Below are positions 29,595 through 40,659 of a DNA stretch of 64,000 nt, in pieces. The first letter of the stretch is position 1; every line of letters begins with the position of its first letter. Below the pieces are notes generated by a model, which worked only from the letters and a program-made list of their open reading frames with translations, was not told the origin of the DNA and searched no databases. The position numbers and the translations under genes were made by a program. This stretch comes from Euglena gracilis (Eukaryota > Euglenida > Euglenophyceae > Euglenales). Location of the stretch: NCBI GenBank assembly GCA_039621445.1, contig CP154956.1, positions 43,652,615 to 43,716,614 on the forward strand, given 5' to 3'.

Positions 29595-30558
29595 AGCGCC
29601 GTGCCCAGTACGTCCTCGAAGGCGCTCATGATCACCTCTGAGCAGTTTCTTACGTGGTCCTGGCTGCCGTAGGAGTTGGACGCGCGTAGGAGGTGGTTCA
29701 CCTTGCAGCCGTCCAGGCAGCTCCGAAGTAGATGATGCACCACCTGGGCGTCGGTCAGGGAAGTTATGGTAGATGCGGCTTTCTCGATTTTTTGTGGCGG
29801 CGTCTTCCCATGCTGTCTTGGTGGTGTCCAAGGATGCAGGGTGGTCCACTCGGATACCGAGGACGGTGATTCCCTCCCCTGGTGTCCAAGGGACTACTTG
29901 CAGTCTGTCGCAGCTGGGTGTGCACCTTGCTCCCGGGCCCCACATGACGCATTTTTGCAGGTTGAGGCCGAGGCCTATGCGGTGGGACTCCTGCAGTAGG
30001 AATCGTAGGCAGTGTTCAATCCTGTCCGGGGTCCCAACCAAGAGGCTGTCGTCCAGGTACCAGCTGTTCCACAGTAGCTGGCCGTCCAATCTGCTCCAGC
30101 AGGGGCTGCCCTGCCAGGGCGAACCCGATGGGGCCCAGAGGGCAGCCTTGGTGTGCCCCCCTTTGTGATAGGATGGAGGGGCCGCCACAGAATAGGGGAA
30201 CGGGTCCACTGTATGCAAATCGTAGGAAATTGAACAGGCTGGGGGTGCGTGTCTCAGCCTCTGTGAGGATCGCTCCACGGTCCACTGTGTTGAACGCGTT
30301 GGAGTAGTCCACCTGGAGGGATACCGAGGGCGAGGTCTCCCCTAGCCGAATGACGGGGTGTTGCATGCCCAGGGCGACGGCTTCAGCCGCATTTCGTACC
30401 CCAACCCCTACCTGTGTTGGGGAGACCTCAGACCGAGCATTCGGTGTCTGGAGTAGCACCTTCCCCACCAGGCGGCGAATGGTCTCCCCTACCGCCACCG
30501 GCCGTACCCCGTTGTCTTTCTTGCGGAGGGGTGTCAGGTTTGCGCAGCACCAGGCTGC
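29595..30558 (-). pseudogene. Non-LTR retrotransposon RT, copy B
   Basis: 29598-30448 duplicates 27171-28021 with only a few differences (e.g. LLQESHR for LLHESHR). It extends further upstream in the LINE (30449-30558: LTPLRKKDNGVRPVAVGETI), the start of the RT finger region. YLDD and the other motifs are again in different frames. It ends abruptly at about 30558 against the gag of the second Ty3 element. The N-terminal part of a related LINE is found at 33715-34290, beyond that element. Confidence 0.85.
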
Positions 30559-32334
30559 AGCCTGCGGTGTTTGGACATATCGTCCAGAAGAGGGATTTTG
30601 TCAGAAAAAGACCGGAAATTTTGCGAAATTTTTCCAAAACCACTTTCCAATTCCCGTAGTCGCACAGCTAGAGTGTGCACCGCTTCGGAAATAGGCTCCA
30701 GTTGTGGAGGTGGTTTGGAAGGAGGGGTATTTTGCGGATTCCGCACGTTTTCATCCATTGGCTGTTCCAAAATCACCGAAACTTGCGCGGATAGCGCTGA
30801 GAAATCTTTTTGCAAGTTTTTGACTTGCTGATTCACTGTTTCCTCGGTCCGTATCGGACTGTCAGAAAGTTTTTTCCTGACTTGGTGATTTTCATTACGC
30901 ATATCTGCAGAAAATCGCTGAAATTCTAAATTTTGTGAACATGGTACCGCATTGCGGTTCTGCAACTCCGCAATTGCGGTTTGGATGTCAACAATATTAT
31001 TCCGCCACCGTTGGTGGAACGCATCCTGCCTGTTTGTGATATTCGCGATATGGGTGTAAAAACTTGTTATTTCAGCAGAATTTTCACCACACCTGCATGA
31101 GTTTCGCTCCAACCGGGAAAGTCTTTCCTCCAATTGCTGCACATAAGTGCTGGAAGCGAAACCTTCACCACGTTGGGTGTGCGTATGGTGAAAATTTGCC
31201 GATTCACGGCTCAGTTGCATAATGCGCTGTTGCGCTTCCTGGAATGCAGTGAACTGCTCCAACGTAACAAAAGCTCCCATATCAGGATTTTTGTGCTCAA
31301 AAAGTGCCGTTATTGGCTTCAATTTTGTAATCAACTTTTGCAAACTATGTTGCATGTGCAAAATTGCCTCCTTTGGCAGCGTGCGGTAAACCACATCAGT
31401 GGGTTGTTTGCCAATTGTGCCTGTAGGCACCGTTGCGACATCCTGATGCAGAGAGTTACCACAAGGTGCCTGACTTTGCAGCAAAGGTTGACAATCACAC
31501 TGGGCGCTGGGTTGCTCGATAGAGCCACACGCCGATAGGCGTTGCACCCATTGCGCAGCGGGGTTATCGCCTAAATCAAACACCGTCAGGTGTGGAAACT
31601 CCTGAGTGGGGAGATGCTCGATGGAGCTTGATACCGTTAGGTATTGCACCCTTTGGGTGTTGGAATGCTCGATAGAGCTGGGATCGGTGGGGGAATGCTC
31701 TATAGAGCTGGGGGTTGGAGGTAATTGCTTGATAGAGCTGGGACCGGTGGGGGAATGCTCTATAGAGCTGGGGGTTGGAGGTAATTGCTCGATAGAGCTA
31801 GCCACTGTGGGGGGGGTGCTCGATAGAGCTGGACACCGTTAGGTGTGGCACCAATTGGTGGGGGGGTTGCTCGTTAGAGCTGTGGGGGGAATGCTCGATA
31901 GAGCTGGAAAACGGGGTGGGGGAATGCTCGATAGAGCTGGAAAGCGGGGTGGGGGAACGCTCGGTAGAGCTGAAAATTACGGTAAGGGAATGCTCAATAG
32001 AGCTGAAAACTGGGGTGGGGTGGTGCTCAATAGTGCTGGAAACCAATGGTGTGGGGGGATGCTCAATAGAGGTGGAAACCATTGGGGTGGGGGGATGCTC
32101 AATAGAGCTGGAAAACAGGGTGGGGGGTTGCTCAATAGAGCTAGGGAAGGCAACCATGGAGTGTGGCACACCTTGGATGAGGGAATGCTCGATAGAGCTG
32201 AATGTGTCCCCCGATAGGGGTGAACAAGCTTCTAGGAGCCTATACTCCGCTTGTAATAATGCATAACAATTGCTTCTCAAAGAACCAATCAATTCCTGGT
32301 AATCAATGAGTGTGTTGGTGCTTGAGCTCTGCAT
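30559..32334 (-). pseudogene. gag: Gag of the second Ty3 element, truncated and frameshifted
   Basis: ATG at 32334 (MQSSSTNTLIDYQEL). Residues about 40-240 are a tandem peptide repeat of the SSSIEHSPTP type, coded by a minisatellite. The rest resembles the gag of the giant element (YVQQLEERLSRLER; FSDKIPLLDDMSKH against ISERIPHLDDFSRY). One frame break occurs near 31800, at a G-run in the minisatellite. The ORF is cut at about 30559 by LINE sequence, so the capsid, zinc knuckles, pol and 3' LTR are all missing. Confidence 0.85.
31590..32200. repeat. Minisatellite coding SSSIEHSPTP repeats in gag
   Basis: Roughly 15-20 units of about 33 bp built around GCTCGATAGAGCTGG. Most indels keep the reading frame, but the G-run near 31810 shifts it. 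Confidence 0.9.
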
Positions 32335-32652
32335 AGTTTTATTTCCAGAAACAAACACAATCAAACCCCAAAAGGTAAGCAGAGGAACAAACTTAGAAGG
32401 ATATGGCAGCGTATACTGCCCAGAGCCTCCTGAAGCTTGTACCTGTGCTTGGAAGTTGGCTCCAAACAGCTCGTGGATGCTTTGTAGCCTATAGGCTCAG
32501 CAACACTCACTGTTTGAAGTCACCTGTTAAGATGAGGGGGAGAAGGGGGGAGAAGGGGCGTAGGAAAGAAACCAAATCTGCTACCAAGTGTACTCCTTGG
32601 TAGTCTTTCTGTATGTGAAGTATGTGTAGGTTCGTAACCTATTCTGCTACCA
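32335..32652 (-). promoter_or_regulatory. Leader and duplicated primer-binding sites of the second Ty3 element
   Basis: On the minus strand TGGTAGCAGA lies directly after the LTR (32652-32643) and again at 32586-32577. A CTACCA lies just before the second site, as in the giant element. The rest is leader down to the gag ATG. Confidence 0.8.
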
Positions 32653-33021
32653 AGTGTATGTCCCCTGACTCTATTCCCACTGCCTGTCGGCCTACTTACA
32701 CCCTCCCGTGGGAACAGAACCAGGAGAGTAACAAAAAAGAAAGTCTTTCACTTAACTATTAGTTTTTATTGCCTTTGGGCTTATGCAGAGCACAAGGCAA
32801 ACCAGGTGTGATTTTGGAACTTCAGTTCCAGTGGTGTTCTCCTATCGGAGTTCAAACCTTCAAATCTTTGATTTGCCCTTTTGGGCTGATGAAAACACAA
32901 AGCAAAACAATAATACCACCTGTGAAAAGAGAAGGCAGATCCGAGATAGGATAGGCTATTCCTAATTCTGCAATTTGTATTGCAGAACATGGAATAGTAC
33001 TATCTGGCATGACATTGTACA
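32653..33021 (-). repeat. 5' LTR of the second Ty3 element (outer end approximate)
   Basis: On the minus strand it ends ACATACACT before the primer site, as in the giant element (GTACACT). It shares CACAGGTGGTATT and GTTACTCTC with the 309-bp LTR but is otherwise strongly diverged. The outer boundary, about 33021 at a TGTACAATG, is a guess; there is no 3' LTR in the window to compare. Confidence 0.65.
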
Positions 33022-33078
33022 TTCTGCAGTCTGCTGCTATGCACAGTGCCATGTTCATGCTGCCTGGTACACAGAACG

Positions 33079-33288
33079 TTCTTGAGAAGGAAGGAGGTTG
33101 CCAAGCACACCAAGTACGACATCCCATGTAGAAACGGCGGCTGGTCCTTCGCCTCCCTAGCGATGGGCACAAGGGGCGGCCTGGGGCCAGAAAATGCGAC
33201 CTTGCTGAATGAAGGCTTATCCTTGTTTCGTCCTTGCGCGGCCCTTTTCCCAAGCTTGGAAGACACAACACGAAGATACAGTTGATAT
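33079..33288 (+). pseudogene. LINE C-terminal fragment, plus strand
   Basis: Encodes FLRRKEVAKHTKYDIPCRNG then GWSFASLAMGTRGGLGPENA, the same C-terminal LINE segment as at 25040-25345 and within 25960-28021, but in opposite orientation. Confidence 0.65.
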
Positions 33289-33714
33289 TTGACCAAAGTC
33301 CTTCCGCCAGAAGTTCGGAACATAGAGACAACAAGAGGGACCTGGGAAAAATGTGATCGTCCTGTCAGACGTCACCCGTCACCCGCGGTTCTGATGCGCG
33401 AAAATGTGCGAAAATACTGTTGGTGTTCAATCTCCCCCTTTTGGGAGCTTGGACACATGGTCCCAAAATGGACACACCAACGTGATCATGAAAATGTCTT
33501 TGCTCGTTTCAAAACACAATTCGATAGGCAATAACATGTCACTTGGTTGTCCAAAAAAAATAGACCGGTGGAACACAAAATGGCTCGTGAAAACTCAAGA
33601 TGTGTTGGCAGGGTAAGAAATGTTCATAGAGTAATGGGCTCATAGTGATGGTTGGCGGTTGGGTTGGTCAGTGGCTCTCTTGGTTCTTTGGTTCAAGCAA
33701 AGTCTTGTCAAGAT
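33289..33714. other. Non-coding spacer
   Basis: No gene recognised. Confidence 0.4.
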
Positions 33715-34290
33715 CTCGTTGCCACTCGTGGCAGCTGACCGTGTACCCAGCGTGCAAGGGCTGTGATCAGCTTCGCTCCTCGGCCCGGTCTACGCAGATA
33801 GTCTTGGAGGTGGCTGGGCCGCAGTCCCGACGGTCCTGGTGCGGAACCCCGCGGGAAGCGCCGGATGGCCTCCTTCAGTCTGTCCTCCCATTCCGGGGTG
33901 TGGTTCTCTGGGAACGGCATGACTTGTCGCGGGAGGCAGTTGGTGTCGACATTTCTGCCGGCAGGATGCAACTTCTCCAAGGCAGCCCAGACCTCCAGGT
34001 CGTCTAGTTGGTGCGCACCTTCTGAGAGCAGTATCTGGACCGCCTTCGCGGACGCCCCTTCAGCAGTGAGGGTGAGTACCCGTCTCGTAATTGCCTCACT
34101 GAGGGCGGTCGGCTGTGTTCTGAAGCGCTTTTCCGCCCTGGTTTCCACGATTGAGTGTCGTGTCTGCGTGTCCTTTAGTGCCTCCGTCAGAAGACCCTCA
34201 CTGTCAAGGTGAGGGATGAAGATGTCACCAGCATTCCCAATTTTGGCAAATGACAAGGCTTTCTGACAGACAATTGACATTAATGTGACA
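33715..34290 (-). pseudogene. LINE N-terminal RT region fragment
   Basis: The minus strand encodes a long open segment ending in RFPRGSAPGPSGLRPSHLQD and WVHGQLPRVATRS. This is the conserved region just before the RT fingers in this group of non-LTR elements. It would join copy B (LTPLRKKDNG...) with only a short gap, so the second Ty3 element and nearby sequence appear to sit between two parts of one LINE. Confidence 0.6.
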
Positions 34291-34359
34291 AAAATTTGTT
34301 GGAATGCCCAAGCACTGTGGGGGGGGGCGTCCCGCGGGACCCTCCTGTCGAGGTCCGAA

Positions 34360-34540
34360 GTTACCCCCCCCCCATATTGTCCCACCGACCTCTCCCCAGG
34401 AGGCCCAACGGGACAATATGGGGGGGGACAATATGGGGGTACCAAAGGAAATTTCATTGACCGAGCCAAAAAAAACCCCTCGTCGGCCGGGCCGAGGGAC
34501 AATATGGGGGGGGGGGACAATATGGGGGGGGGGTGGTAAC
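34360..34540 (-). repeat. TTACC/C-run element, ATATTGTCC type, complete
   Basis: Bounded by inverted ends: GTTACCCCCCCCC then ATATTGTCCC at the left, GGACAATATGGGGG then GGTGGTAAC at the right (181 bp). The core is the inverse of that at 22459-22577. No ORF. Confidence 0.8.
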
Positions 34541-34734
34541 CAGACAAGGGGGGGGGAGGAGGGTTTCGGGACCCGAACTTGACTGCCCAGACCCCAACGC
34601 CGAAAAAATGCTTGCAGGGATGAAGGCCCAAAATATGGTTTTATATCGATAACTGTGTCCCAGACGCCGGTTCGGGCGTGAAGCCAATGCCTGGGACACG
34701 GTTTTTAAAACCATTAATCATTTACGGGCTTCAC

Positions 34735-35040
34735 ACGTGAGAAATTCGTGAAGCATTAGCGGAAAATTGCAATGTAATCCTTTGGGAGGGATGCAAAACG
34801 TTGCGTAGCAATCTTGGGAGAGGGATGCAAGTAGCAATCCGACCTCTCACAGCAATCGCAGCAGAGTACATTGATGTTTGCAACCGGCATGGCGTTGTTT
34901 TTGCCTCCTTGGACGAAGTTTTGGTGGGATGGACCAGATGGTGCATTTGATGCTCATGAACTTTTCAAAGCACAGCAGGAAGCTGACAGGGTTAATGAGT
35001 TAACCGGACCTTTTCCAATGCCAAGTGAGGCATCATGAGA
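34735..35040 (+). pseudogene. Unknown protein fragment, AEYID...DEVLVGW family
   Basis: The plus strand encodes EIREALAENCNVILWEGC then AAEYIDVCNRHGVVFASLDE and VLVGWTRWCI. After one extra base it continues as DAHELFKAQQEADRVNELTG to a stop. The minus-strand sequence at 35960-36350 has a clear homologue (LEYIDLCNKHADVFGSLDEV, VGWARWTIDARELFKAQQ). I do not recognise the family. The frame break suggests a pseudogene. Confidence 0.5.
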
Positions 35041-35064
35041 CACTTTGTCTCCCACCGACCCACA

Positions 35065-35437
35065 CGGTTACCATCCCCCCCCCCCCGAGCTATCCCCCCC
35101 CCCCCCGAGCTATTCCCATTGGGGGTACGGGAATAGCTCACTGTCATAGCACTTTTTTTAAAGAACTTCCTAAGAAAGTGGTCAAAAATCGACGTTTTTG
35201 GACCATTTTCAAAAATCACCTTTTGGCAAATGTGCTCAAAATTGACCATTTTTTGCGAACATCCAAAAAGTTGCCAAAAATGACCCCTTTTGGGTTGCCC
35301 GAGGGTCGGGTATGGGAATAGCTCGGGGGGGGGACCTAGGTCCCCCCCCGAGCTGTTCCCCCCCCCCCGTACTGTTCCCATTGGGCCGTAAAGGGTCCCG
35401 GGGACGGGAATAGCTCGGGGGGGGGGGGGCATGGTAA
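35065..35437. repeat. TTACC/C-run element, GAGCTAT type
   Basis: Left end GGTTACCATCCCCC then CGAGCTATCC; right end GGGAATAGCTCGGGGG then CATGGTAATC: inverted termini. It carries GGACCTAGGTCC in the right arm and no ORF. Confidence 0.75.
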
Positions 35438-35811
35438 TCGACCAATTAAAGGAGGAACAATCAATGAAAACCCTCACAAAACCAAGCTTTTTTTGGGTAC
35501 GACGCAACTCCGCACACACGAAATGGTAAACCTCGGCACACAAATTTTTCCTTTGGACCCAAAATGGGCTATCGCTCCTCGCAGATTTCTATAAGTAAAA
35601 CTGGGGTCCAATCCTGTTTCCGTCTGTGAAATCGGGGGGCGCCGCAAAACGTTGTTTGCCAACCCCCCCCTCGGCCTCATTCGATTTTCGAGCTCTCTCC
35701 TGCGCAATCAGTGGCTTCATCAGAGCATTGTACCGCGGAAATTGTTTTTCAGATGAGGGCACAATGAGGGCAAAAACGGGAGCCAATGCCTTGTAAATGG
35801 GGGTGGTTCGG

Positions 35812-36007
35812 GACGCGGGGGGGGACGCGGGGGGGGGACGCGGGGGGGACGCGGGGGGGAACCGTGGCCCAACCACCCCCACACGTTTTCTTTGGCGTCA
35901 CCTAAATTTGTATGTAATTTTCCTTTGGTCGACCAAAAAACGTGCCCGGCCAAAATCCGGGACGCGGGGGGGACGCGGGGGGGGGGACGCGGGGGGGGAC
36001 GCGGGGG
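35812..36007. repeat. GGACGCGGGGG tandem words in two inverted-like blocks
   Basis: GACGCGGGGGG is repeated four times at 35812-35862 and again at 35958-36007. Between them lies a short unique stretch (35870-35955). Confidence 0.7.
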
Positions 36008-36433
36008 GAACACCCCCAATGCAATTGACGGCATTTACGTATGTCCGAAAAGAGGACACCGGCGAGGAGCGAAGGGGGCCATCTTTTCCGGCCTTCTCCT
36101 GTCTCACCTTGACCCAGGCATCCACCTTGCTGCGCCTTGAAAAGTTCTCGCGCGTCAATGGTCCATCGTGCCCATCCCACAAAAACTTCGTCCAAAGAAC
36201 CAAAAACGTCAGCATGCTTGTTGCAAAGATCAATGTACTCCAAAAAACTCTTCAACAAAGCATGTGTCCTGGGGCCAAAATCTTCGTCATTTTCACCACC
36301 GGGGAGGCTGCCCAAAAGGGCATCCACGGCAGACACTCCTAGGAACCTGCACCGCGCAAACAGCGATAAAATCATCCACCTGGGGGGGGGGGCGGGGCAT
36401 CTGTGCGTCTATCATGATGGCAACACGCTTCAT
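35960..36433 (-). CDS. Unknown gene with exons, DEVFVGW family (partial)
   Basis: On the minus strand ATG 36433 starts MKRVAIMIDAQMP. After a C-run, a second frame reads FLGVSAVDALLGSLPGGEND..., LEYIDLCNKHADVFGSLDEV, VGWARWTIDARELFKAQQ. GCGGTGCAG before FLGVS could be a 3' splice site. The hydrophobic VAIMIDA start is like the first strand of NYN/PIN-type nuclease folds, but that is weak. An upstream exon may be at 37120-37233. The homologue at 34735-35040 supports the reading frame. Exon limits are uncertain. Confidence 0.4.
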
Positions 36434-36439
36434 GGTACT

Positions 36440-37119
36440 GAGAGGTGAACATCAAACAGAACAGTAAAAATGGTCCAAAGAAGTGAAATTTTCATTCACA
36501 GCTTCATCGGGCTAGACCGTGAATGGTTTTGACCATTCACGGTCCAGCACGACGAAGCCGTGAACAACCAAAGTTCAACCGTGAACAGCAAAAACTGCTA
36601 ATTTAGGAACCACCGTGAAACCTGTGTGTGAAACCTGTGCCTCAAAAGGAGGTTTTAATGGGGAAAGAAGTGTGCTCCTGGGACGAAACTGGCCATGATT
36701 CCACAGCTGCCGGTTCGGGTGTGAAGCCGGAGCCCCCTAGAAACGGTTTTCAAATTCACGGGCTTTCTCACAGTAGAGAAGGGATTCCTAACGAGTGCTT
36801 GAAACCTGTGGGTCAACAAGCAGTTTTTTCACTGAAACCTGTGCCTAAGAAGCAGTTTTTGCGGTGAAACTGGTGGGTGCTTTTTTCCTTGTGAACAAGT
36901 CATTGCACGTTGATTCTGCTCCCATGAATGCTTGCCAGCTAGGCACAACACAAACTGCCAAGACTGCCAAGACTCCCCCAGGTTCACAGGCGTGCAAAGG
37001 CGCAACGCAAGAAAGTTGGGGGTCGGTGACCGTGTGGTCAGGTGCAGGTGGAGCAAGATGAGGTTTTCCAACGTGAATAAAACGATTGGAAAAGCAACCA
37101 TCCTTCAACAACAAAAGCC
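36440..37119. other. Spacer with CCTGTG(C/G) direct repeats
   Basis: AAACCTGTG and CACGGTT words recur around 36530-36870, including an inverted pair near 36505-36560 (CCGTGAATGG and CCATTCACGG). No gene recognised. Confidence 0.4.
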
Positions 37120-37233
37120 ATTTCTTTCTGCACAACACGCTTTCTTTCAGTTGTGAAATTTTTCTGCAAAGGAAAGCATCCTCGTCACCAATGGTGGGGT
37201 CATTAGCCAGCCTTGTGAATGCCACTCTGTGTG
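37120..37233 (-). CDS. Possible exon, MVMYKDLAHRVAFTRLAND
   Basis: The minus strand has an ATG exon-like segment reading MVMYKDLAHRVAFTRLAND, PTIGDEDAFLCRKISQLK. It looks protein-like and lies upstream of the unknown minus-strand gene at 35960-36433. No family is recognised. Confidence 0.3.
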
Positions 37234-37257
37234 CCAGATCCTTGTACATTACCATGC

Positions 37258-37385
37258 CCCCCCCATATAAGACCCCCCCTCGGGGGGGGGGTCTTATATG
37301 GGGGGGGGTCTTATATGGGGGGGTCGGTCCCGGCCAAAGGGCCGGCCTTCGGCCGGCCAGGGGGGGGTCTTATATGGGGGGGGTC
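37258..37385. repeat. ATATAAGACC/GGTCTTATATGG G-run words
   Basis: One CCCCATATAAGACCCC and three GGTCTTATATGGGG words, with the hairpin GGCCGGCC TTC GGCCGGCC between the second and third. Confidence 0.8.
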
Positions 37386-37719
37386 GCTGAGCTCTTATCC
37401 CTTTATGCGTAAGAGCGAAGCTTACCACTGGGGGAAAACCCCCCCCGAACCCCCCCCCTCCCCCCCCCTCGGGGCCACCTCGGGAACCGGCGGATTATCA
37501 CCATGATCCCGGCCCCGTTCCCGAAAAAATTTTTTTTCAGTCACGAGCGACTGGATTCCTAGTTTCCGAATCACCTGGGTTTGACCCCCAACTCCCCGCC
37601 AGGCCCGAGTTATTCACGCGCGAAGGGGTCCAAACTGGGCAGGATTCGCCAACCCCCCCTGGATAAGCCCCCCCCCTTTGGAGGGGGGGGCTTTCCAAAA
37701 TGAAGCAAAATCAAAGGAA

Positions 37720-38465
37720 ATGTCCGGAGACCTAATTTGAAGCCCTTGGAACGCCCCATCTACTGGTATTTTGATTTCCCCGCAACGCCCCGTCTAGCCC
37801 GAGATACGGCCGTTTTCGGCGCAGCTGGCCGTTTTGTACACTTTTCCCTCTGTTCGACTTAGCCGTTTTCGGGGGGTGGGGGGTCAAAAAATCAATGTTT
37901 TCAAAATTTCTCGAAAATGATGCAAAATCAAAGGAAATGTCCAGAGACCTAAATTGAAGCCCTTGGAACGCTCTATCTACTGTGATTTTGGTTTCATCGC
38001 AGCTCACCGCCTAGCCCGAGATACGGCCGTTTTTCGGCCAAGAAAATCGAAAAAAATCGAATTTTTTTTTTGCCCAAAACGATGTTTTTTGGCCTCCCGG
38101 ACCTGGAAAAACTGTTTTTGAGCCGAAAATGAGCGTTTTTCGACCCGCCAGCACCCCGTTCTGGGCCGCCAACCCATTGACTTCGGGCCAAAACCGGGTC
38201 AAAAAAGTCGAAAAAAATCGAATTTTTTTTTTGCCCAAAACGATGTTTTTTTGCCTCCCGGACCCGGAAAAACTGTTTTTGAGCCGAAAATGAGCGTTTT
38301 TCGACCCGCCAGTGCCCCGTTTTGGGCCGCCAACCCATTGACGGGTCAAAAAAGTCGAAAAAAAGTCGAAAAAAATCGAAAATTTTTTTTTGCCCGAAAC
38401 GATGTTTTTTTGGCCACCTGGACCCGGAAAAGGGGTTTTCGAGCCGAAAATGGGCGTTTTTTGAC
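37720..38465. repeat. ~160-bp and ~200-bp tandem repeats, left of satellite
   Basis: 37720-38035 has two copies of a unit with GGAAATGTCC, AGAGACCTAA and TTGAAGCCCTTGGAACGC. 38036-38465 has about three copies of a ~160-bp unit with GCCCAAAACGATGTTTTTTG, GAGCCGAAAATGAGCG and AACCCATTGAC. A further copy lies right of the satellite (40425-40625), so the satellite interrupts this array. Confidence 0.85.
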
Positions 38466-40424
38466 CATAATGGCCATCATGGCCTGTGATGGCCATGATG
38501 CGCATCACGACCGGTGATGCCAATCATGGGTCATAATGTGCATGATGACCCATGATGACCATCATGGGCAATGATGGCCATCATGACCAATGATGGCCAT
38601 GAGGACCAATGATGGCCATCATGACCAATGATGGCCATCATGACCAATGATGGCCATCATGACCAATGATGGCCATCATGACCAATGATGGCCATCATGG
38701 CCAATGATGGCCATCAGGACCAATGATGGCCATCATGACCAATGATGGCCATCATGTCCAATGATGGCCATCATGACCAATGATGGCCATCATGACCAAT
38801 GATGGCCATCATGCCCAATGATGGCAATCATGACCCCTGATGGTTATCATGACCAATGATGGCCATCATGACCAATGATGGCCATCAGGACCAATGATGG
38901 CCATCATGACCAATGATGGCCATCATGACCAATGATGGCCATCATGCCCAATGATGGCCATCATGACCCATGATGGCCATCATGACCAATGATGGCCATC
39001 ATGACCCCTGAGGCCCATCATGACCAATGATGGCCATTATGACCAATGATGGCCATCATGACCAATGATGGCCATCATGACCAATGATGGCCATCATACC
39101 CAATGATGGCCATCATGACCCCTGAGGCCCATCATGACCAATGATGGCCATCAGGACCAATGATGGCCATCAGGACCAGTGATGGCCATCATGACCAATG
39201 ATGGCCATCATGACCAATGATGGCCATCATGCCCAATGATGGCAATCATGACCCCTGATGGTTATCATGACCAATGATGGCCATCATGACCAATGATGGC
39301 CATCAGGACCAATGATGGCCATCATGACCAATGATGGCCATCATGACCAATGATGGCCATCATGCCCAATGATGGCCATCATGACCCATGATGGCCATCA
39401 TGACCAATGATGGCCATCATGACCCCTGAGGCCCATCATGACCAATGATGGCCATCATGCCCAATGATGGCAATCATGACCCTTGATGGTTATCATGACC
39501 AATGATGGCCATCATGTCCAATGATGGCCATCATGACCCATGATGGCCATCATGACCAATGATGGCCATCATGTCCAATGATGGCCATCATGACCAATGA
39601 TGGCCATCATACCCAATGATGGCAATCATGACCCCTGATGGTTATCATGACCAATGATGGCCATCAGGACCAATGATGGCCATCAGGACCAATGATGGCC
39701 ATCATGACCAATGATGGCCATCATGACCAATGATGGCCATCATGACCCATGATGGCCATCATGACCCATGATGGCCATCATGACCCATGATGGCCATCAT
39801 GACCAATGATGGCCATCATGACCAATGATGGCCATCATGACCAATGATGGCCATCATACCCAATGATGGCCATCATGACCCCTGAGGCCCATCATGACCA
39901 ATGATGGCCATCATGACCAATGATGGCCATCATGACCAATGATGGCCATCATGACCCCTGAGGCCCATCATGACCAATGATGGCCATCATGACCAATGAT
40001 GGCCATCATGACCAATGATGGCCATCATGCCCAATGATGGCAATCATGACCCCTGATGGTTATCATGACCAATGATGGCCATCAGGACCAATGATGGCCA
40101 TCATGACCAATGATGGCCATCAGGACCAATGATGGCCATCAGGACCAATGATGGCCATCATGACCCATGATGCCCATCATGACCAATGATGGCCATCACG
40201 ACCAATGATGGCCATCATGACCAATGATGGCCATCATGACCCATGATGGCCATCATGACCCATGATGCCCATCATGACCAATGATGGCCATCACGACCAA
40301 TGATGGCCATCATGGCCCATGATGGCCATCATGGGCCATGATGGCCATCATTGGGCATGATGGTGATCATTGGTCAACCAATGATGGCCTTGGTTGACCC
40401 ATGATGGCCATCATGACCAATGTC
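38466..40424. repeat. 19-bp palindromic satellite (ATGATGGCCATCAT)
   Basis: About 100 copies of a 19-bp unit whose 14-bp core ATGATGGCCATCAT is a perfect palindrome, spaced by GACCA. Variant units (CCTGAGGCCC, CCTGATGGTT, GCCCAATGATGGCAATC) recur at intervals as blocks (for example 38813, 39227, 39463, 39607 and 40025), which shows higher-order duplication. Confidence 0.95.
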
Positions 40425-40640
40425 AACCGGGTCAAAAAAAGTCGAAAAAAATGGAAAATTTTTTTTTGCCCGAAACGATGTTTTTTGGCCTCCCGGACCC
40501 GGAAAAACTGTTTTTGAGCCGAAAATGAGCGTTTTTCGACCCGCCGGCGCCCCGTTTTGGGCCGCCGACCCATTGACTTTGGGTCAAACCCGGTCAAAAA
40601 AGTCGGAAAAAATCGAAAAAAATTTTTGGGCCAGAAACGA
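40425..40640. repeat. ~160-bp repeat, right of satellite
   Basis: One copy of the unit at 38036-38465 (GCCCGAAACGATGTTTTTTG, GAGCCGAAAATGAGCG, ACCCATTGAC) in the same orientation. Confidence 0.85.
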
Positions 40641-40659
40641 TTCGCTCGGACCTGCTGGC

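Noticed and set aside
38466-40424. CRISPR-like array (palindromic repeats at regular spacing)
   Set aside because: The spacers are 5 bp and nearly constant, and the context is eukaryotic; this is a satellite.
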